Assembly: GCF_040219335.1 (NCBI RefSeq)
Contig: NZ_JAVJSQ010000010.1
Location: 124,001 to 188,000, forward strand
Length of the DNA: 64,000 nucleotides
Direction: 5' to 3'
Source of the DNA: Gimesia sp.
GTDB lineage: Bacteria; Planctomycetota; Planctomycetia; Planctomycetales; Planctomycetaceae
Shown piece by piece: positions 8,715 through 16,878 of this stretch. The notes beneath the pieces were generated by a model. That model saw only the letters and a program-made list of their open reading frames with translations, had not been told where the DNA came from and searched no databases. The translations under genes and the position numbers were made by a program. Positions within the stretch are counted from its first letter, which is position 1; every line of letters starts with the position of its first letter.

Positions 8715-9299
8715 ATGCTGATTTCAAAAGAGATGTTTGATATCGCCCGGGTGGCGGAGAAAGAACCGAATGAACGCAACTCAATCGATTGTGTGAGGTT
8801 TGAAACGGATGGTCTCCGCAATGAAGCGACGGCAACGAATGGCCGATGTGCCATTCTCGTGAAGTGGCCAGCGCTGGAAGAGACTGAAGGGGCAGAGCTC
8901 TATCTGATCCCCGCTTCCGATTGCCTGCAGATCAAACCAGGCATCAAGCGATTGGGCAAACTGGCAGCCGCCCGGGTGTCTGACTCCGAAGATGGATTCA
9001 CCCTGTTTCAGGACTTCAATCTGATCGGGTCTGTCTTCCGCAGCCCGACCACAGGCAGGCCGTTTCCCAAAGCCAGGAAACTGATTGAGGATCGTGTCTA
9101 TTCAGAGAATTCGGGGCCGTCTCATTCATTCAACATTTCACAGCTCAACAAACTGCTATCCACCATCGAAAAAGTCATCGGTCCTGATGAGATCGTTGAT
9201 TTGCAATTCGACGAGAGTGAAGGCGGTGGCACGGTACTGGTAGTTACCCATCACGGAACGAAGATCATTGAATCCATCCTGATGGGCATCTCTTCGTAA
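8715..9299 (+). CDS. Possible sliding-clamp-like DNA replication protein
   Basis: The 194-residue protein is preceded by a strong AGGGGAG ribosome binding site. Several segments resemble bacterial DnaN and phage clamp-like proteins: NEATATNGRCAILVKW (compare TDGHRL...), a TTGRPFPKARKLIED segment (compare FPDW...), and SFNISQLNKLLSTIEKVIG. It lacks the length of a full three-domain clamp (about 370 residues). The resemblance is by eye and the call is tentative. Position at the head of the replication/recombination operon supports a DNA-metabolism role. Confidence 0.45.
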   Translation: MLISKEMFDIARVAEKEPNERNSIDCVRFETDGLRNEATATNGRCAILVKWPALEETEGAELYLIPASDCLQIKPGIKRLGKLAAARVSDSEDGFTLFQDFNLIGSVFRSPTTGRPFPKARKLIEDRVYSENSGPSHSFNISQLNKLLSTIEKVIGPDEIVDLQFDESEGGGTVLVVTHHGTKIIESILMGISS

Positions 9300-9344
9300 C
9301 CGTTTTTTCAACATCCATTTTTACGCAATTTTCAAGGAGGAGTC

Positions 9345-9590
9345 ATGCTGGTTCTGAGTCGAAGTCGAGACGAAAAGATTTTCATTGGGGACAACATCAC
9401 GGTCACTGTCGTGGATATCCGGGGCGATAAAGTCCGGTTGGGGATCGCCGCACCGACCGACATTCCCGTGCATCGTGAGGAAGTTTACGAAGCGATTAAG
9501 CAGGAACAACGGCTCAAAGCCGAGCAGGAAACTGATTACGAACGGATGTGGCGTGAATGGGCAGAAAACAAAGGCAAACCGTGCCAATGA
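9345..9590 (+). CDS. csrA: CsrA/RsmA-family translational regulator, phage encoded
   Basis: The 81-residue protein begins MLVLSRSRDEKIFIGDNITV and carries the C-terminal IPVHREEVYEAI motif. This includes the RNA-contacting residues L4, R6 and the conserved Arg of VHREE. After the 60-residue CsrA fold it has an extra charged tail. CsrA dimers bind GGA motifs around ribosome binding sites and block or alter translation. A GGAGG ribosome binding site precedes the ATG. A copy inside the early operon of a prophage suggests control of host or phage mRNAs (inference). Planctomycete chromosomes often carry their own csrA, so this is probably an extra copy. Confidence 0.92.
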   Translation: MLVLSRSRDEKIFIGDNITVTVVDIRGDKVRLGIAAPTDIPVHREEVYEAIKQEQRLKAEQETDYERMWREWAENKGKPCQ

Positions 9591-9656
9591 CTGGACGGTG
9601 GCAATAAGGCTGCGACCGCTACTGCAAGAAGCAACTGGCCACGACGTCAGAGCGGA

Positions 9657-9681
9657 GCCCCCAGGATGCGGGGCATTTTTT
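9657..9681 (+). terminator. Rho-independent terminator candidate after csrA
   Basis: GCCCC (9657-9661) pairs with GGGGC (9670-9674) across an 8-nt loop and is followed by ATTTTTT. The stem is short but GC-only. It may partially separate csrA from the downstream recombination genes. Confidence 0.55.
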
Positions 9682-9703
9682 AACACGAGGGAGGTAACCA
9701 GAA

Positions 9704-9934
9704 ATGAAATACAGGGGATCAGGCAGGGGCGTTCGACGGCGTTGCCACTGCGGTACTTACTACACATTTTATCGGAGATATCAGAATCATGAATGCACCA
9801 GCTGCAGCCTCGGATCACTTAGAAAGCGTAACGAAAAACGGACACGGAATCAGCCAGAGTCAATCGATTCAGGAGATATCGAAAGCCCTGTTCTCCGTCC
9901 AGTCCCAGATGATGTCAGTGACAAAGGATGCTGA
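9704..9934 (+). CDS. Small zinc-ribbon-like protein overlapping the ERF gene
   Basis: The 76-residue frame has a strong GGGAGGTAA ribosome binding site before its ATG. Its first part is basic and contains RCHCGTYYTFYRRYQNHECTSC, two cysteine pairs that could bind zinc. The C-terminal 45 residues overlap the ERF gene at 9789 in a different frame, which is unusual. The useful part may therefore be the N-terminal half. No homologue recognised. It is included because of the ribosome binding site and paired cysteines. Confidence 0.42.
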   Translation: MKYRGSGRGVRRRCHCGTYYTFYRRYQNHECTSCSLGSLRKRNEKRTRNQPESIDSGDIESPVLRPVPDDVSDKGC

Positions 9935-10703
9935 CAACACTTTTTACCGTGCCAAGTATGCAACCCTGCACGCTGTCTGGCAGACGCTGCAGCCATTGAT
10001 GAAAGACGCTGGCCTGGTGGTGATGCAGAGCTCCGGGGATGCAAGACCGATTGTGATCCAAGGAAAGACATCCGAGCAGGTTGTGTTGTTCATTGATTTC
10101 TTTACCAGGATCACTCATTCAGAAACTGGGGAATGGATTCAATCTGTCACAGAGTTCCCCCTCGGGAAAATCGATCCCCAGGGTTACGGTTCTGCGATGA
10201 CCTACGCACGGCGGTACTGTCTCTCCGCGCTGATGGGAATCGTGGTCGACGATGACGACGACGGAAACGCCGGCAGTGGAAAGCAGCCTCCCCAGAATCA
10301 GAACCGGAATGGTTCCCAGCCTCCACGACAGGGGCAGCAGCAACAACGCCAGCAGCAGCCCGCGAATCAACAGCAACGGCAACAGCCCCAGACTGGCCAG
10401 CCGGGGCCGTCCAACCAGGCACCACCGAACCAACCGCCCGCCGGTCAGCCACCAGAGCAGCCGACCGCACTGCAGCGACTAGGGGCATTCCTGAAACAGG
10501 CAGGCTGTAACGGCAAGGATGATGCCAATCTGCTAATCGATTTCGTGGCCCCATCACACAACTGGGAGACGGTTCAGAACGAGGAAGTTGCCCTGTTCGT
10601 GATCAACCTGGTGAATGAGGGAATCACCGCTGGACGTTTCACAGTTCAATCCGTTTTACAAACTGCGCGGGCGACTGAAGACGCTTCCGCGACATTCAAT
10701 TAG
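9789..10703 (+). CDS. ERF-family single-strand annealing protein
   Basis: The 304-residue protein has the ERF superfamily pattern: SIQEISKALFSVQSQM at about residue 20, KYATLHAVWQTLQPLMKDAGL at about 55, and GSAMTYARRYCLSALMGIV at about 130-150 followed by an acidic DDDDDG run. ERF proteins anneal complementary single strands in phage recombination and circularisation. A low-complexity Gln/Pro linker (about 155-230) separates the core from a C-terminal helical domain. It lies upstream of the ParB-like and helicase genes, with SSB farther down the same strand, a usual partner set. Confidence 0.88.
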   Translation: MNAPAAASDHLESVTKNGHGISQSQSIQEISKALFSVQSQMMSVTKDADNTFYRAKYATLHAVWQTLQPLMKDAGLVVMQSSGDARPIVIQGKTSEQVVLFIDFFTRITHSETGEWIQSVTEFPLGKIDPQGYGSAMTYARRYCLSALMGIVVDDDDDGNAGSGKQPPQNQNRNGSQPPRQGQQQQRQQQPANQQQRQQPQTGQPGPSNQAPPNQPPAGQPPEQPTALQRLGAFLKQAGCNGKDDANLLIDFVAPSHNWETVQNEEVALFVINLVNEGITAGRFTVQSVLQTARATEDASATFN

Positions 10704-10716
10704 GACGTAACCAACG

Positions 10717-11763
10717 ATGCGGATCAACGATATAAAAATCGACGAAGAATTCAGGACGCTCTGTCCAGCCCTGTCAGATGATGAGCTCAATCAGCTGCGG
10801 GAAAACATCGTGAAGGATGGAGCGTTTCACGATCCCATTACCGTCTGGAAGTCTGACGAAGGCCCCATTCTGGTTGATGGGCACAACCGACTTTCCATCT
10901 GGTTCAGCATGACCATGGATCAGCGGGCCCGGATCGCTCCCCCTGAGATCAATGCGATTGAGTTTACAGACCGTGGAACGGCTCACAACTGGATCATCAG
11001 CACACAGCTGGGACGGCGGAATCTCGACGGAAAACAGAAGGCCTACCTGGTCGGTCTGTGGTATCGGGAGGAAAAGAAAAACAAAGCCCAGAATCTGAAA
11101 CAAGGCAAAAAGCCCTCAAAATCCCCGAGACGACAAAATGACGCTTCGGGAAAAACGTCAGAGAATATCGCTCAGCAAACCGGCCAGAGTCCGCGGCAAG
11201 TCGAGCGGGATGCGGCATTCACAGAAGCGGTTGACACGCTGGTTGAGAACGTCGGGCCGGAAGTCAAAGACGAGATTCTGACCGGCAAAGAGATCAGCAA
11301 AAACAAGGTAATGGAGATTGCCCAGCTACCAGCAGCGAAACAGAAGGCAGAGTATGACCGTGCCATGGGCCGGGGCGAGCCAGCCGGGGGAATGAATTTC
11401 AACCCGGAAGAGTGGGGCGGCATGGAGCCCGCAGAGAATCCGGTCGTTCCTGCGGATGTGGTCACCAAGCATCACATAAAGGAAATGCAGGCTCCCTGGC
11501 GTGAAATCCAGAAGATCAAGATTCAATTGAAAAACGCGATTGAGAAACTGCCCGAAAGTCCCGCCGGTCCCTGGTGTAGTGAAAACCAGATGGCTGACAT
11601 CATGGCCTGTTTCAACAATCTGTTTTCCACGATCAACCACCGAAAACCGGTCGAAGTCTGCGGACACTGTGGCGGGAAGAAATGCGACAAGTGTTATCAG
11701 ACGGGAGCTCTGAACAAAGACCTGGCCGACACGCTCAAAGAAGGTCAGGCAGCGACTGAGTAG
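10717..11763 (+). CDS. ParB/Srx-like N-terminal domain protein
   Basis: The 348-residue protein has a ParB-like fold at its N-terminus: a DDELNQLRENIVKDG helix, the PITVWKSDEGPILVDGHNRL strand-turn with the DGHNR signature, then helices ending GRRNLDGKQKAYLVGLWY. The middle has an HTH-like segment (SENIAQQTGQSPRQVERDA). The C-terminus has a CGHCGGKKCDKCYQ zinc-knuckle-like cluster. Related phage proteins bind or modify DNA, or act as nucleases. It starts 13 bp after the ERF gene. Together with the PAPS-reductase-like gene at 13885 it recalls the IbrB/IbrA pairing. Confidence 0.78.
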   Translation: MRINDIKIDEEFRTLCPALSDDELNQLRENIVKDGAFHDPITVWKSDEGPILVDGHNRLSIWFSMTMDQRARIAPPEINAIEFTDRGTAHNWIISTQLGRRNLDGKQKAYLVGLWYREEKKNKAQNLKQGKKPSKSPRRQNDASGKTSENIAQQTGQSPRQVERDAAFTEAVDTLVENVGPEVKDEILTGKEISKNKVMEIAQLPAAKQKAEYDRAMGRGEPAGGMNFNPEEWGGMEPAENPVVPADVVTKHHIKEMQAPWREIQKIKIQLKNAIEKLPESPAGPWCSENQMADIMACFNNLFSTINHRKPVEVCGHCGGKKCDKCYQTGALNKDLADTLKEGQAATE

Positions 11764-11841
11764 AAACATATTTTTGAAGGATGACCGGAGGGTTGGAGCG
11801 CCACGCACTGAGATGTTCAGCAGGTGGAACCGCCCGGACTT

Positions 11842-11867
11842 GCGGGGCAGGAAACGGCCTGCCCCGC
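11842..11867. other. Strong hairpin downstream of the ParB-like gene
   Basis: GCGGGGCAGG (11842-11851) and CCTGCCCCGC (11858-11867) form a perfect 10-bp stem with a 6-nt loop. No T-run follows on either strand, so it is not a standard terminator. It may act in mRNA stability or processing between two early genes. Confidence 0.5.
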
Positions 11868-11891
11868 TTCAATCAAAAGGATTCTGGACCA

Positions 11892-12110
11892 GTGATACTC
11901 GAAAACACAGAACGGTTATTCATTCAGGCGTTTGATGCGATGGAAAATGATCGCAGAGACATATTTGTATCGACATTGCGGGATCTGGCAGACCTGGTCG
12001 AACAGGGATACCCGATTCCGAATCCGACCGGCAGTGAAATAAATCAGTTTCTATACGACTTTTATATTGACTGCGAAATTCACACGAACATCGACATTGG
12101 TGATTTTTGA
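11892..12110 (+). CDS. Small hypothetical phage protein
   Basis: The 72-residue acidic protein is read from GTG 11892, with AAGGA upstream. A longer frame from 11781 would have to span the 10-bp hairpin at 11842-11867 and lacks a good site, so the shorter start is preferred. The sequence (ILENTERLFIQAFDAMENDR, later NQFLYDFYIDCEIHTN) is helical with no recognised family. Its stop overlaps the ATG of the helicase, so the two are translationally linked. Confidence 0.55.
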   Translation: MILENTERLFIQAFDAMENDRRDIFVSTLRDLADLVEQGYPIPNPTGSEINQFLYDFYIDCEIHTNIDIGDF

Positions 12111-13888
12111 TGCAACAGTTCCTGTTTCAGAATGATCAACCAGAGCAGCCGCTGATTCAGAGTCAGCTGAAATTCACGCCCCGGGATTACCAGGCTGAGG
12201 CGATCGGGAATTTCTACGATCTGATCGACAACGGTTCCCCGGGCGCTATTGCACGTTGCTTTACCGGCGGCGGGAAAACGTTCATGGGGGCTCTGGGTGC
12301 TGAACGCTGGCTTCCCCGGTCTGACGATCATTATGTGATGGTGCTGGCTCATGAGCGACAACTGGTTAATCAGTTCCGTGATGAACTCCGTGAGTTTCTC
12401 GGAATCCCGGTCGGTCTGGAAATGGGGGATGATGGCAGTGTGGCCTTTGGGAGATATGACACGCCCCGAATCACGGTGGCCAGTCGGGCCACGCTGGCGG
12501 AAAAGGACGGTAAATCCCGGCTCTATAAATTCGACTGGCGAAAAAAATGGCTGATCATCGTGGATGAATGCCATCGCTACGCATATTCGCTCCCCTCCTG
12601 CAGGCACATTATTGACTGGTTCGAGCAGAACCCGGAAAGCAAACGACTGGGCTTGTCAGCGACTCCGGAGCGTGGAGACGGCATTTCACTGGGGCGGCTG
12701 TTTCCTGATGTGGCCCTGGATTACAAAATGTTCGGCAAGGACAAAAACGCCATCCGCGACGGGTGGTGTGTGCCCTTCGATCAGCGGTTCGTGAGCGTGG
12801 AAGGAGTCGACTTTCAGAACCTCAAAGAGGTCAACGGTGATTTCGATGTCCATGAACTGGATGAGGTGCTGAGGCAACGTGAGGCCCTGCTGTCGATGGT
12901 CAAGCCGACACTGGATCTGGTCGGTGATCGGCGGACCGTGATTTTCAATCCGACAAAGAAAATGGCACGGGCGATCGCTCACACCATCAACGAATTTAAA
13001 CCGCATTCCGCACGGTACGTGGACGGGGAAGCCAGTGACGATCTGAGACAGAAGCGATTCAGCCAGCATCAAAGCGGTCAGTTTCAGTTCCTGTCGGTCT
13101 GCGGGCTCTGTCGTGAGGGGTACAACGATCCGGGAATCAAAGCGGTGGCTGTGTTCCGACCGACGAAAAGCCGATCCCTGGCGGAACAGATGAAGGGTCG
13201 GGGGTGCCGACCACTACGGGGTGTGGTGGATGGACCGGAGACCGCCGAGCAACGCCGGGCGGCGATTGCTGCGAGTGATAAGCCGAATTGCATGATTATC
13301 GATCTGGTGGGTGTGACAGGGCTGCCACCAGTGGCATCAACGGCACACCTGATCGCCAGTGGGAAGCCGGACGCCGTGATCAAGCGGGCCAATGAGAATG
13401 CCCAGAAAAACGACGGTCCGACCGACATGGAAGAGGAAATTGCCAAAGCGGAAAAACAGATCAACGAAGAGAACGAAGCCGCCCGCCTGCGACGTCTGGA
13501 ACAGCAACGTCTGGAGCGTGAAGAGGCGGACCGCCTGTCCAGACTCAAGGGAGAGGTCAGGTATTCGACCAGCACGGTTGTGGATGGTCAGGGGGTCGCG
13601 AAACGGGAAGTCAAGGGGACAAAACAGGCGATACTCAAAATGCCTTTCGGGAAGTTCGAAGGCACACCCATCAAGGAACTGCCGGACTGGTATCTGTCCT
13701 GGGCAGCGGAGAAATGCGGAAACACGAACGTAGCCCGGGCCGCCCGGAATGAGGTCAGCCGCCGTGAGGGGAAAGTTCCCGCAACCGGTAAACAGATCGA
13801 CGTACTGTCGAAATTTGGACTGGCCACAGACGGACTGAGTAAAGCCCAGGCGAACGAACTGATTAAAGACTGGGATTTAACAATATGA
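12110..13888 (+). CDS. Superfamily 2 DEAD/DEAH-type helicase with DUF3820-like C-terminus
   Basis: The 592-residue protein contains helicase motif I GGGKT (about residue 53), motif II DECH (about 151) and motif III LSATPERGDG (about 182). The C-terminal RecA domain has an EQMKGRGCRP motif VI-like segment. A charged coiled coil (about 440-480) follows. Near residue 510 comes MPFGKFEGTPIKELPDWYLSW, the pattern of the DUF3820 domain. The ATG overlaps the upstream stop. It is likely a phage recombination or replication helicase (UvsW/RecG-like role by context). The substrate is inferred only. Confidence 0.85.
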   Translation: MQQFLFQNDQPEQPLIQSQLKFTPRDYQAEAIGNFYDLIDNGSPGAIARCFTGGGKTFMGALGAERWLPRSDDHYVMVLAHERQLVNQFRDELREFLGIPVGLEMGDDGSVAFGRYDTPRITVASRATLAEKDGKSRLYKFDWRKKWLIIVDECHRYAYSLPSCRHIIDWFEQNPESKRLGLSATPERGDGISLGRLFPDVALDYKMFGKDKNAIRDGWCVPFDQRFVSVEGVDFQNLKEVNGDFDVHELDEVLRQREALLSMVKPTLDLVGDRRTVIFNPTKKMARAIAHTINEFKPHSARYVDGEASDDLRQKRFSQHQSGQFQFLSVCGLCREGYNDPGIKAVAVFRPTKSRSLAEQMKGRGCRPLRGVVDGPETAEQRRAAIAASDKPNCMIIDLVGVTGLPPVASTAHLIASGKPDAVIKRANENAQKNDGPTDMEEEIAKAEKQINEENEAARLRRLEQQRLEREEADRLSRLKGEVRYSTSTVVDGQGVAKREVKGTKQAILKMPFGKFEGTPIKELPDWYLSWAAEKCGNTNVARAARNEVSRREGKVPATGKQIDVLSKFGLATDGLSKAQANELIKDWDLTI

Positions 13889-14751
13889 AACACGTTGTAG
13901 GGTTTTCAGGTGGTGTGGACAGTCAAGCGTGTCTGTGGTGGGCTCGCCAGCGGTTCGGTGATGATAACGTGATCGCGATGAATTCAGACGTGGGAGGTCA
14001 TGAGCATCCAATCACCACGGAGTTCATCAAGCAATTCAGCGAGACCGTATTCCCAGTGGTTCAAGTTACGCCATTGGTACGGGATCTGGGAACACGTGGC
14101 ACGAGGCCGGGAAAGACGCGGGATCGTCGTCAAGAGTTCAACGAAGATGATGTACTGTCGTTCGACAGACTCGCATATATCAAGCAGCGGTTCCCATCAC
14201 GCAAGGCTCAATTCTGCACAGAACATTTGAAGCTGGCTCCTCAGCGCAGATGGTGTGATGAAAACCTGAGAGAAAACGATATTGAGTTTGAGCGGTATGC
14301 CGGTGTCCGTTGCGATGAATCAAACAAAAGGGCGGACACTCCAGATCGCACCTGGGATGACTATTTCAACTGCTGGATCAATTATCCGATTCGATGTTGG
14401 ACCAAACAGGAATGTTTCTCTGTGCTCAAAAAGGCCGGTGAGGAAGTCAACCCCCTTTATCGAATGGGGTTTGGTCGTGTCGGCTGTGCCCCCTGTGTCA
14501 ATGCTAGCAAGGGGGACGTTAGGGAGTGGTCTGCTCGCTTTCCGGAAATGATTGATAAGGTCCGGGACTGGGAAGAAAGCGTCGGAAAGACTTTCTTTAT
14601 GCCTCTGGTTCCAGGAATGGAGATCAACTGGATTGACGACGTCGTGAAGTGGTCCAAGACAGCACATGGCGGCAAGCAGCCAATGTTGCCCCTGATCGAA
14701 GTCGAAGCCGATGCGGGAATGTGTAGCAGTAAATACGGACTTTGTGAATAA
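13885..14751 (+). CDS. Phosphoadenosine phosphosulfate reductase-family (PP-loop) protein
   Basis: The 288-residue protein has the N-terminal PP-loop SGGVDSQA at residues 8-15. Downstream are an FCTEHLK segment, and GRVGCAPCVNASKGDVREW with paired cysteines that could bind a metal or Fe-S cluster. The family adenylates substrates in sulfur transfer; members include CysH and the DNA phosphorothioation protein DndC. Here no dndD/dndE is nearby, so sulfate assimilation or complete Dnd function is unlikely. A role in nucleic-acid modification or transcription control, like IbrA, is inference. Its ATG overlaps the helicase stop. Confidence 0.8.
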   Translation: MKHVVGFSGGVDSQACLWWARQRFGDDNVIAMNSDVGGHEHPITTEFIKQFSETVFPVVQVTPLVRDLGTRGTRPGKTRDRRQEFNEDDVLSFDRLAYIKQRFPSRKAQFCTEHLKLAPQRRWCDENLRENDIEFERYAGVRCDESNKRADTPDRTWDDYFNCWINYPIRCWTKQECFSVLKKAGEEVNPLYRMGFGRVGCAPCVNASKGDVREWSARFPEMIDKVRDWEESVGKTFFMPLVPGMEINWIDDVVKWSKTAHGGKQPMLPLIEVEADAGMCSSKYGLCE

Positions 14752-15014
14752 CTAAAGATGCATTGTATAGCCCAGATAGGCAACCGGTTAAACGGCATGG
14801 CTACCGAGTACGTTGAGGCGTCGAAGGCCATGCGAACAAATCAGACACCCAGAGCCGTAAAGAATAACGGGGGATACCGTGGCGGGTGCAGAGGACTGAT
14901 TGAGACGTGAGGAGCTCGGGAGACCGGGAAGGGATCACAAAGTGTGGTTGGTGCAGCGTCTATAAACAAGAGCCGGCATATGGAGCTATTGCGCACTGAT
15001 GAAAGGGTGAAACA
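14752..15014. other. Gap of about 260 bp without a confident gene
   Basis: The only plus-strand frame of note is 14758-14910 (50 codons, starting MHCIAQIGNRLNG). It has no good ribosome binding site and no recognisable family. I looked for a tRNA in the first 80 bases, where the D-arm-like stretch tagcccagataggc occurs, but the T-arm and acceptor pairing do not work. The stretch is GC-rich and could be a structured RNA, but I cannot support one. Confidence 0.3.
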
Positions 15015-15770
15015 TTGAACCATCGAGAAAGAGTGATTTCCCAGGCTGTTAAATATGCAGCTCACTTTGGTCTGGCTGTCCTGCCGTTGAGCAGTTCCAA
15101 AAAGCCGCCGAGTAATTATTCCTGGGAGCCACTTCAACAACGTCGGATGACAGTTCCAGAGATTACGAGTTGCCCAGTGTGGGAAAACGTCGGAATCGTA
15201 ACAGGCGAAGTCAGCGGAGTGGCGGTAGTGGATTGTGACACCATGGAGGCGGCTAACCAGTTTTGGCAAAAGCGTCCGACTCCTGTGGTGGTTCAGACGC
15301 CGAAAGGCTTTCATTTCTTCTATCGCCATCCTGGCCAGCCTGTGAAAACTTGTCAGGCGGACGGTTTTGATATTCGGGGCGATGGTGGTTACGTGGTCGC
15401 GCCTCCTTCGGTGGTGGCTGGAAAAACATATTCATTCGACCGGGGGGCCGATGAACTGTTCCCCGAGAAACTGCCGTTGTTTGATCTGAACTGGATCCCG
15501 CAACCGAAAACCGAAACCGGTTCACCGGCTGTGGATCGGCGGGTCAAAGATGGCGAAGCCTACATTTCAAAGATTTTCGCTATTGAAGGTCAGCAGGCAC
15601 ACAACAGCACATTCCGTGCTGTCAACCGGCTGAAAGATTCAGGGATGAGCGAACTGGAAGCATGGATGGTGCTGGTTCGATGGAACCAGACGAACTGCTT
15701 TGGCAAAGACGGCAGGCCGTACCCATGGTCTGACAAAGAACTGTTACACAAACTCAAATCTGTTTATTGA
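15015..15770 (+). CDS. Bifunctional DNA primase/polymerase (Prim-Pol) domain protein
   Basis: The 251-residue protein starts at TTG 15015 with AAAGGGTGA upstream. It shows the archaeo-eukaryotic primase-like Prim-Pol pattern: AVKYAAHFGLAVLPL, a VGIVTGEVSGVAVVDCDT strand with acidic metal-binding residues, PKGFHFFYRHP, and DIRGDGGYVVAPPS. A short C-terminal helical module (about 190-250) resembles primase C-terminal domains. There is no attached helicase, unlike many phage Prim-Pol/helicase fusions. It probably primes phage DNA replication together with the SSB encoded just downstream. Confidence 0.85.
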   Translation: MNHRERVISQAVKYAAHFGLAVLPLSSSKKPPSNYSWEPLQQRRMTVPEITSCPVWENVGIVTGEVSGVAVVDCDTMEAANQFWQKRPTPVVVQTPKGFHFFYRHPGQPVKTCQADGFDIRGDGGYVVAPPSVVAGKTYSFDRGADELFPEKLPLFDLNWIPQPKTETGSPAVDRRVKDGEAYISKIFAIEGQQAHNSTFRAVNRLKDSGMSELEAWMVLVRWNQTNCFGKDGRPYPWSDKELLHKLKSVY

Positions 15771-15782
15771 AAGGCATCTATT

Positions 15783-16247
15783 GTGGCGAGTTTCAACAAA
15801 GTAATTTTAGTCGGCAATCTGACCCGGGACCCTCAAGTCAGATACACACCAGGCGGATCGGCGGTCGCTGAAATCGGTCTGGCGGTGAATCGAAAGTGGT
15901 TCAACAAGAACACGAATCAGCAGCAGGAGGAAGTCACATTCGTAGATATCACGCTGTGGGGGCGGACTGCTGAGGTTGCTCAGGAATACCTGACCAAAGG
16001 ACGGTCAGTGCTGATTGAGGGGCGTCTGCAGCTGGATCAGTGGGACGACAAAGAGACCGGCCAGAAACGCTCCAAGCTCAAGGTGGTTGGGGAAAACATG
16101 ACCATGCTGGGCGGTGGTGGCGGTCAGCAGCAGGGGCAGCAGCAATACAATCAGGGCTATCAACAGCCGGCTGGGAACTACCAGGACAACGTTTCCAATG
16201 ATGGATTCATGGACTGGAACAACGGCGGCGGAAACGACGCATTCTGA
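15783..16247 (+). CDS. ssb: Single-stranded DNA-binding protein
   Basis: The 154-residue protein starts at GTG 15783. The OB fold is clear: NKVILVGNLTRDPQVRYTPG at the N-terminus, then WFNKNT...EEVTFVDITLWGRTAEVAQEYL and KGRSVLIEGRLQLDQW. A Gly/Gln-rich linker leads to a tail ending NGGGNDAF, a weakened version of the usual DDDIPF acidic tip. It coats single strands during phage replication and ERF-mediated annealing. It lies 12 bp after the Prim-Pol gene. Confidence 0.94.
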   Translation: MASFNKVILVGNLTRDPQVRYTPGGSAVAEIGLAVNRKWFNKNTNQQQEEVTFVDITLWGRTAEVAQEYLTKGRSVLIEGRLQLDQWDDKETGQKRSKLKVVGENMTMLGGGGGQQQGQQQYNQGYQQPAGNYQDNVSNDGFMDWNNGGGNDAF

Positions 16248-16263
16248 AAGGCGGTGAACCGCG

Positions 16264-16617
16264 ATGGCTAAAAAGAAGCAACCAGATCAAGAAGCCATCT
16301 TCCTGGGAATCTGGCGGGACGTAACCCAGTTACCACCGCCAGAGCGGGAGATTCAATTCCATCCCACGCGGAAATGGCGTTTTGATTTCGTCTGGCCAGA
16401 ACAACGCGTCGCGGTGGAGATCCACGGCGGGACATTCATGAAGGGCAGGACCGGTCACACCTCGGGGGTGGGCGTTCAACGGGACTGCGAAAAAAGCAAT
16501 GCAGCAACGATGCTCGGATGGCGGGTGCTGCACTTCACAACTCAGGACCTGAGACAGCGACCGGTTCAGTGTTGTGAGGATGTGATATCACTTTTGAATT
16601 GGAAATTTTCTCGATGA
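16264..16617 (+). CDS. Small restriction-endonuclease-fold nuclease (Vsr/DUF559-like)
   Basis: The 117-residue protein has a compact PD-(D/E)XK-like layout: KWRFDFVWPEQRVAVEIHGG supplies the Asp and the E-x-H strand, and GRTGHTSGVGVQRDCEKSNAATMLGWRVLHFT supplies the conserved GW-V-L end. Similar small nucleases are common in phage replication operons, where they may resolve branched DNA or nick. It follows the SSB gene by 16 bp. Confidence 0.72.
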   Translation: MAKKKQPDQEAIFLGIWRDVTQLPPPEREIQFHPTRKWRFDFVWPEQRVAVEIHGGTFMKGRTGHTSGVGVQRDCEKSNAATMLGWRVLHFTTQDLRQRPVQCCEDVISLLNWKFSR

Positions 16618-16844
16618 TGGATCAACAGGTTGACCTGAAAAAAATACCTTCATCTGCAGTCGGGTTCGATAAGCCTTATTGCTTCAAACATAATCAGGAT
16701 TTCCGAGTGGAAAAAGTGACACGAAGCTATGATTTTGATCGATGTCGACTTACTGTAACTCGATACTGCATCTGTAAAAAATGTCAGGCAGATGGAGAGA
16801 AGAACTTTCGAAAATTGGTGAATTCCAAAGACTTTGATTTATAA
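16614..16844 (+). CDS. Small zinc-binding-like hypothetical protein
   Basis: The 76-residue frame starts at ATG 16614, which overlaps the previous stop. It carries YCFKHNQDF and later RYCICKKCQADGE, so a Cys-x3-His plus Cys-x-Cys-x2-Cys arrangement could bind zinc. Family not recognised. It is in a run of very short early genes. Confidence 0.55.
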   Translation: MMDQQVDLKKIPSSAVGFDKPYCFKHNQDFRVEKVTRSYDFDRCRLTVTRYCICKKCQADGEKNFRKLVNSKDFDL

Positions 16845-16878
16845 TTCCGGTTTCAAACCGCACCAGAAAGGCCGTACT

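Noticed and set aside
10119-10433. Long minus-strand frames inside the ERF gene
   Set aside because: They are mirror frames of the Gln/Pro-rich repeat codons of the ERF linker; the composition is artificial and ERF is clearly real.
11781-11891. Longer N-terminus for the small gene ending at 12110
   Set aside because: It would cross a 10-bp hairpin, and its Cys/Gly-rich sequence looks non-coding; GTG 11892 has a ribosome site.
14758-14835. Possible tRNA or tRNA-like element
   Set aside because: A D-arm-like stretch exists, but no consistent acceptor, anticodon and T arms can be folded.
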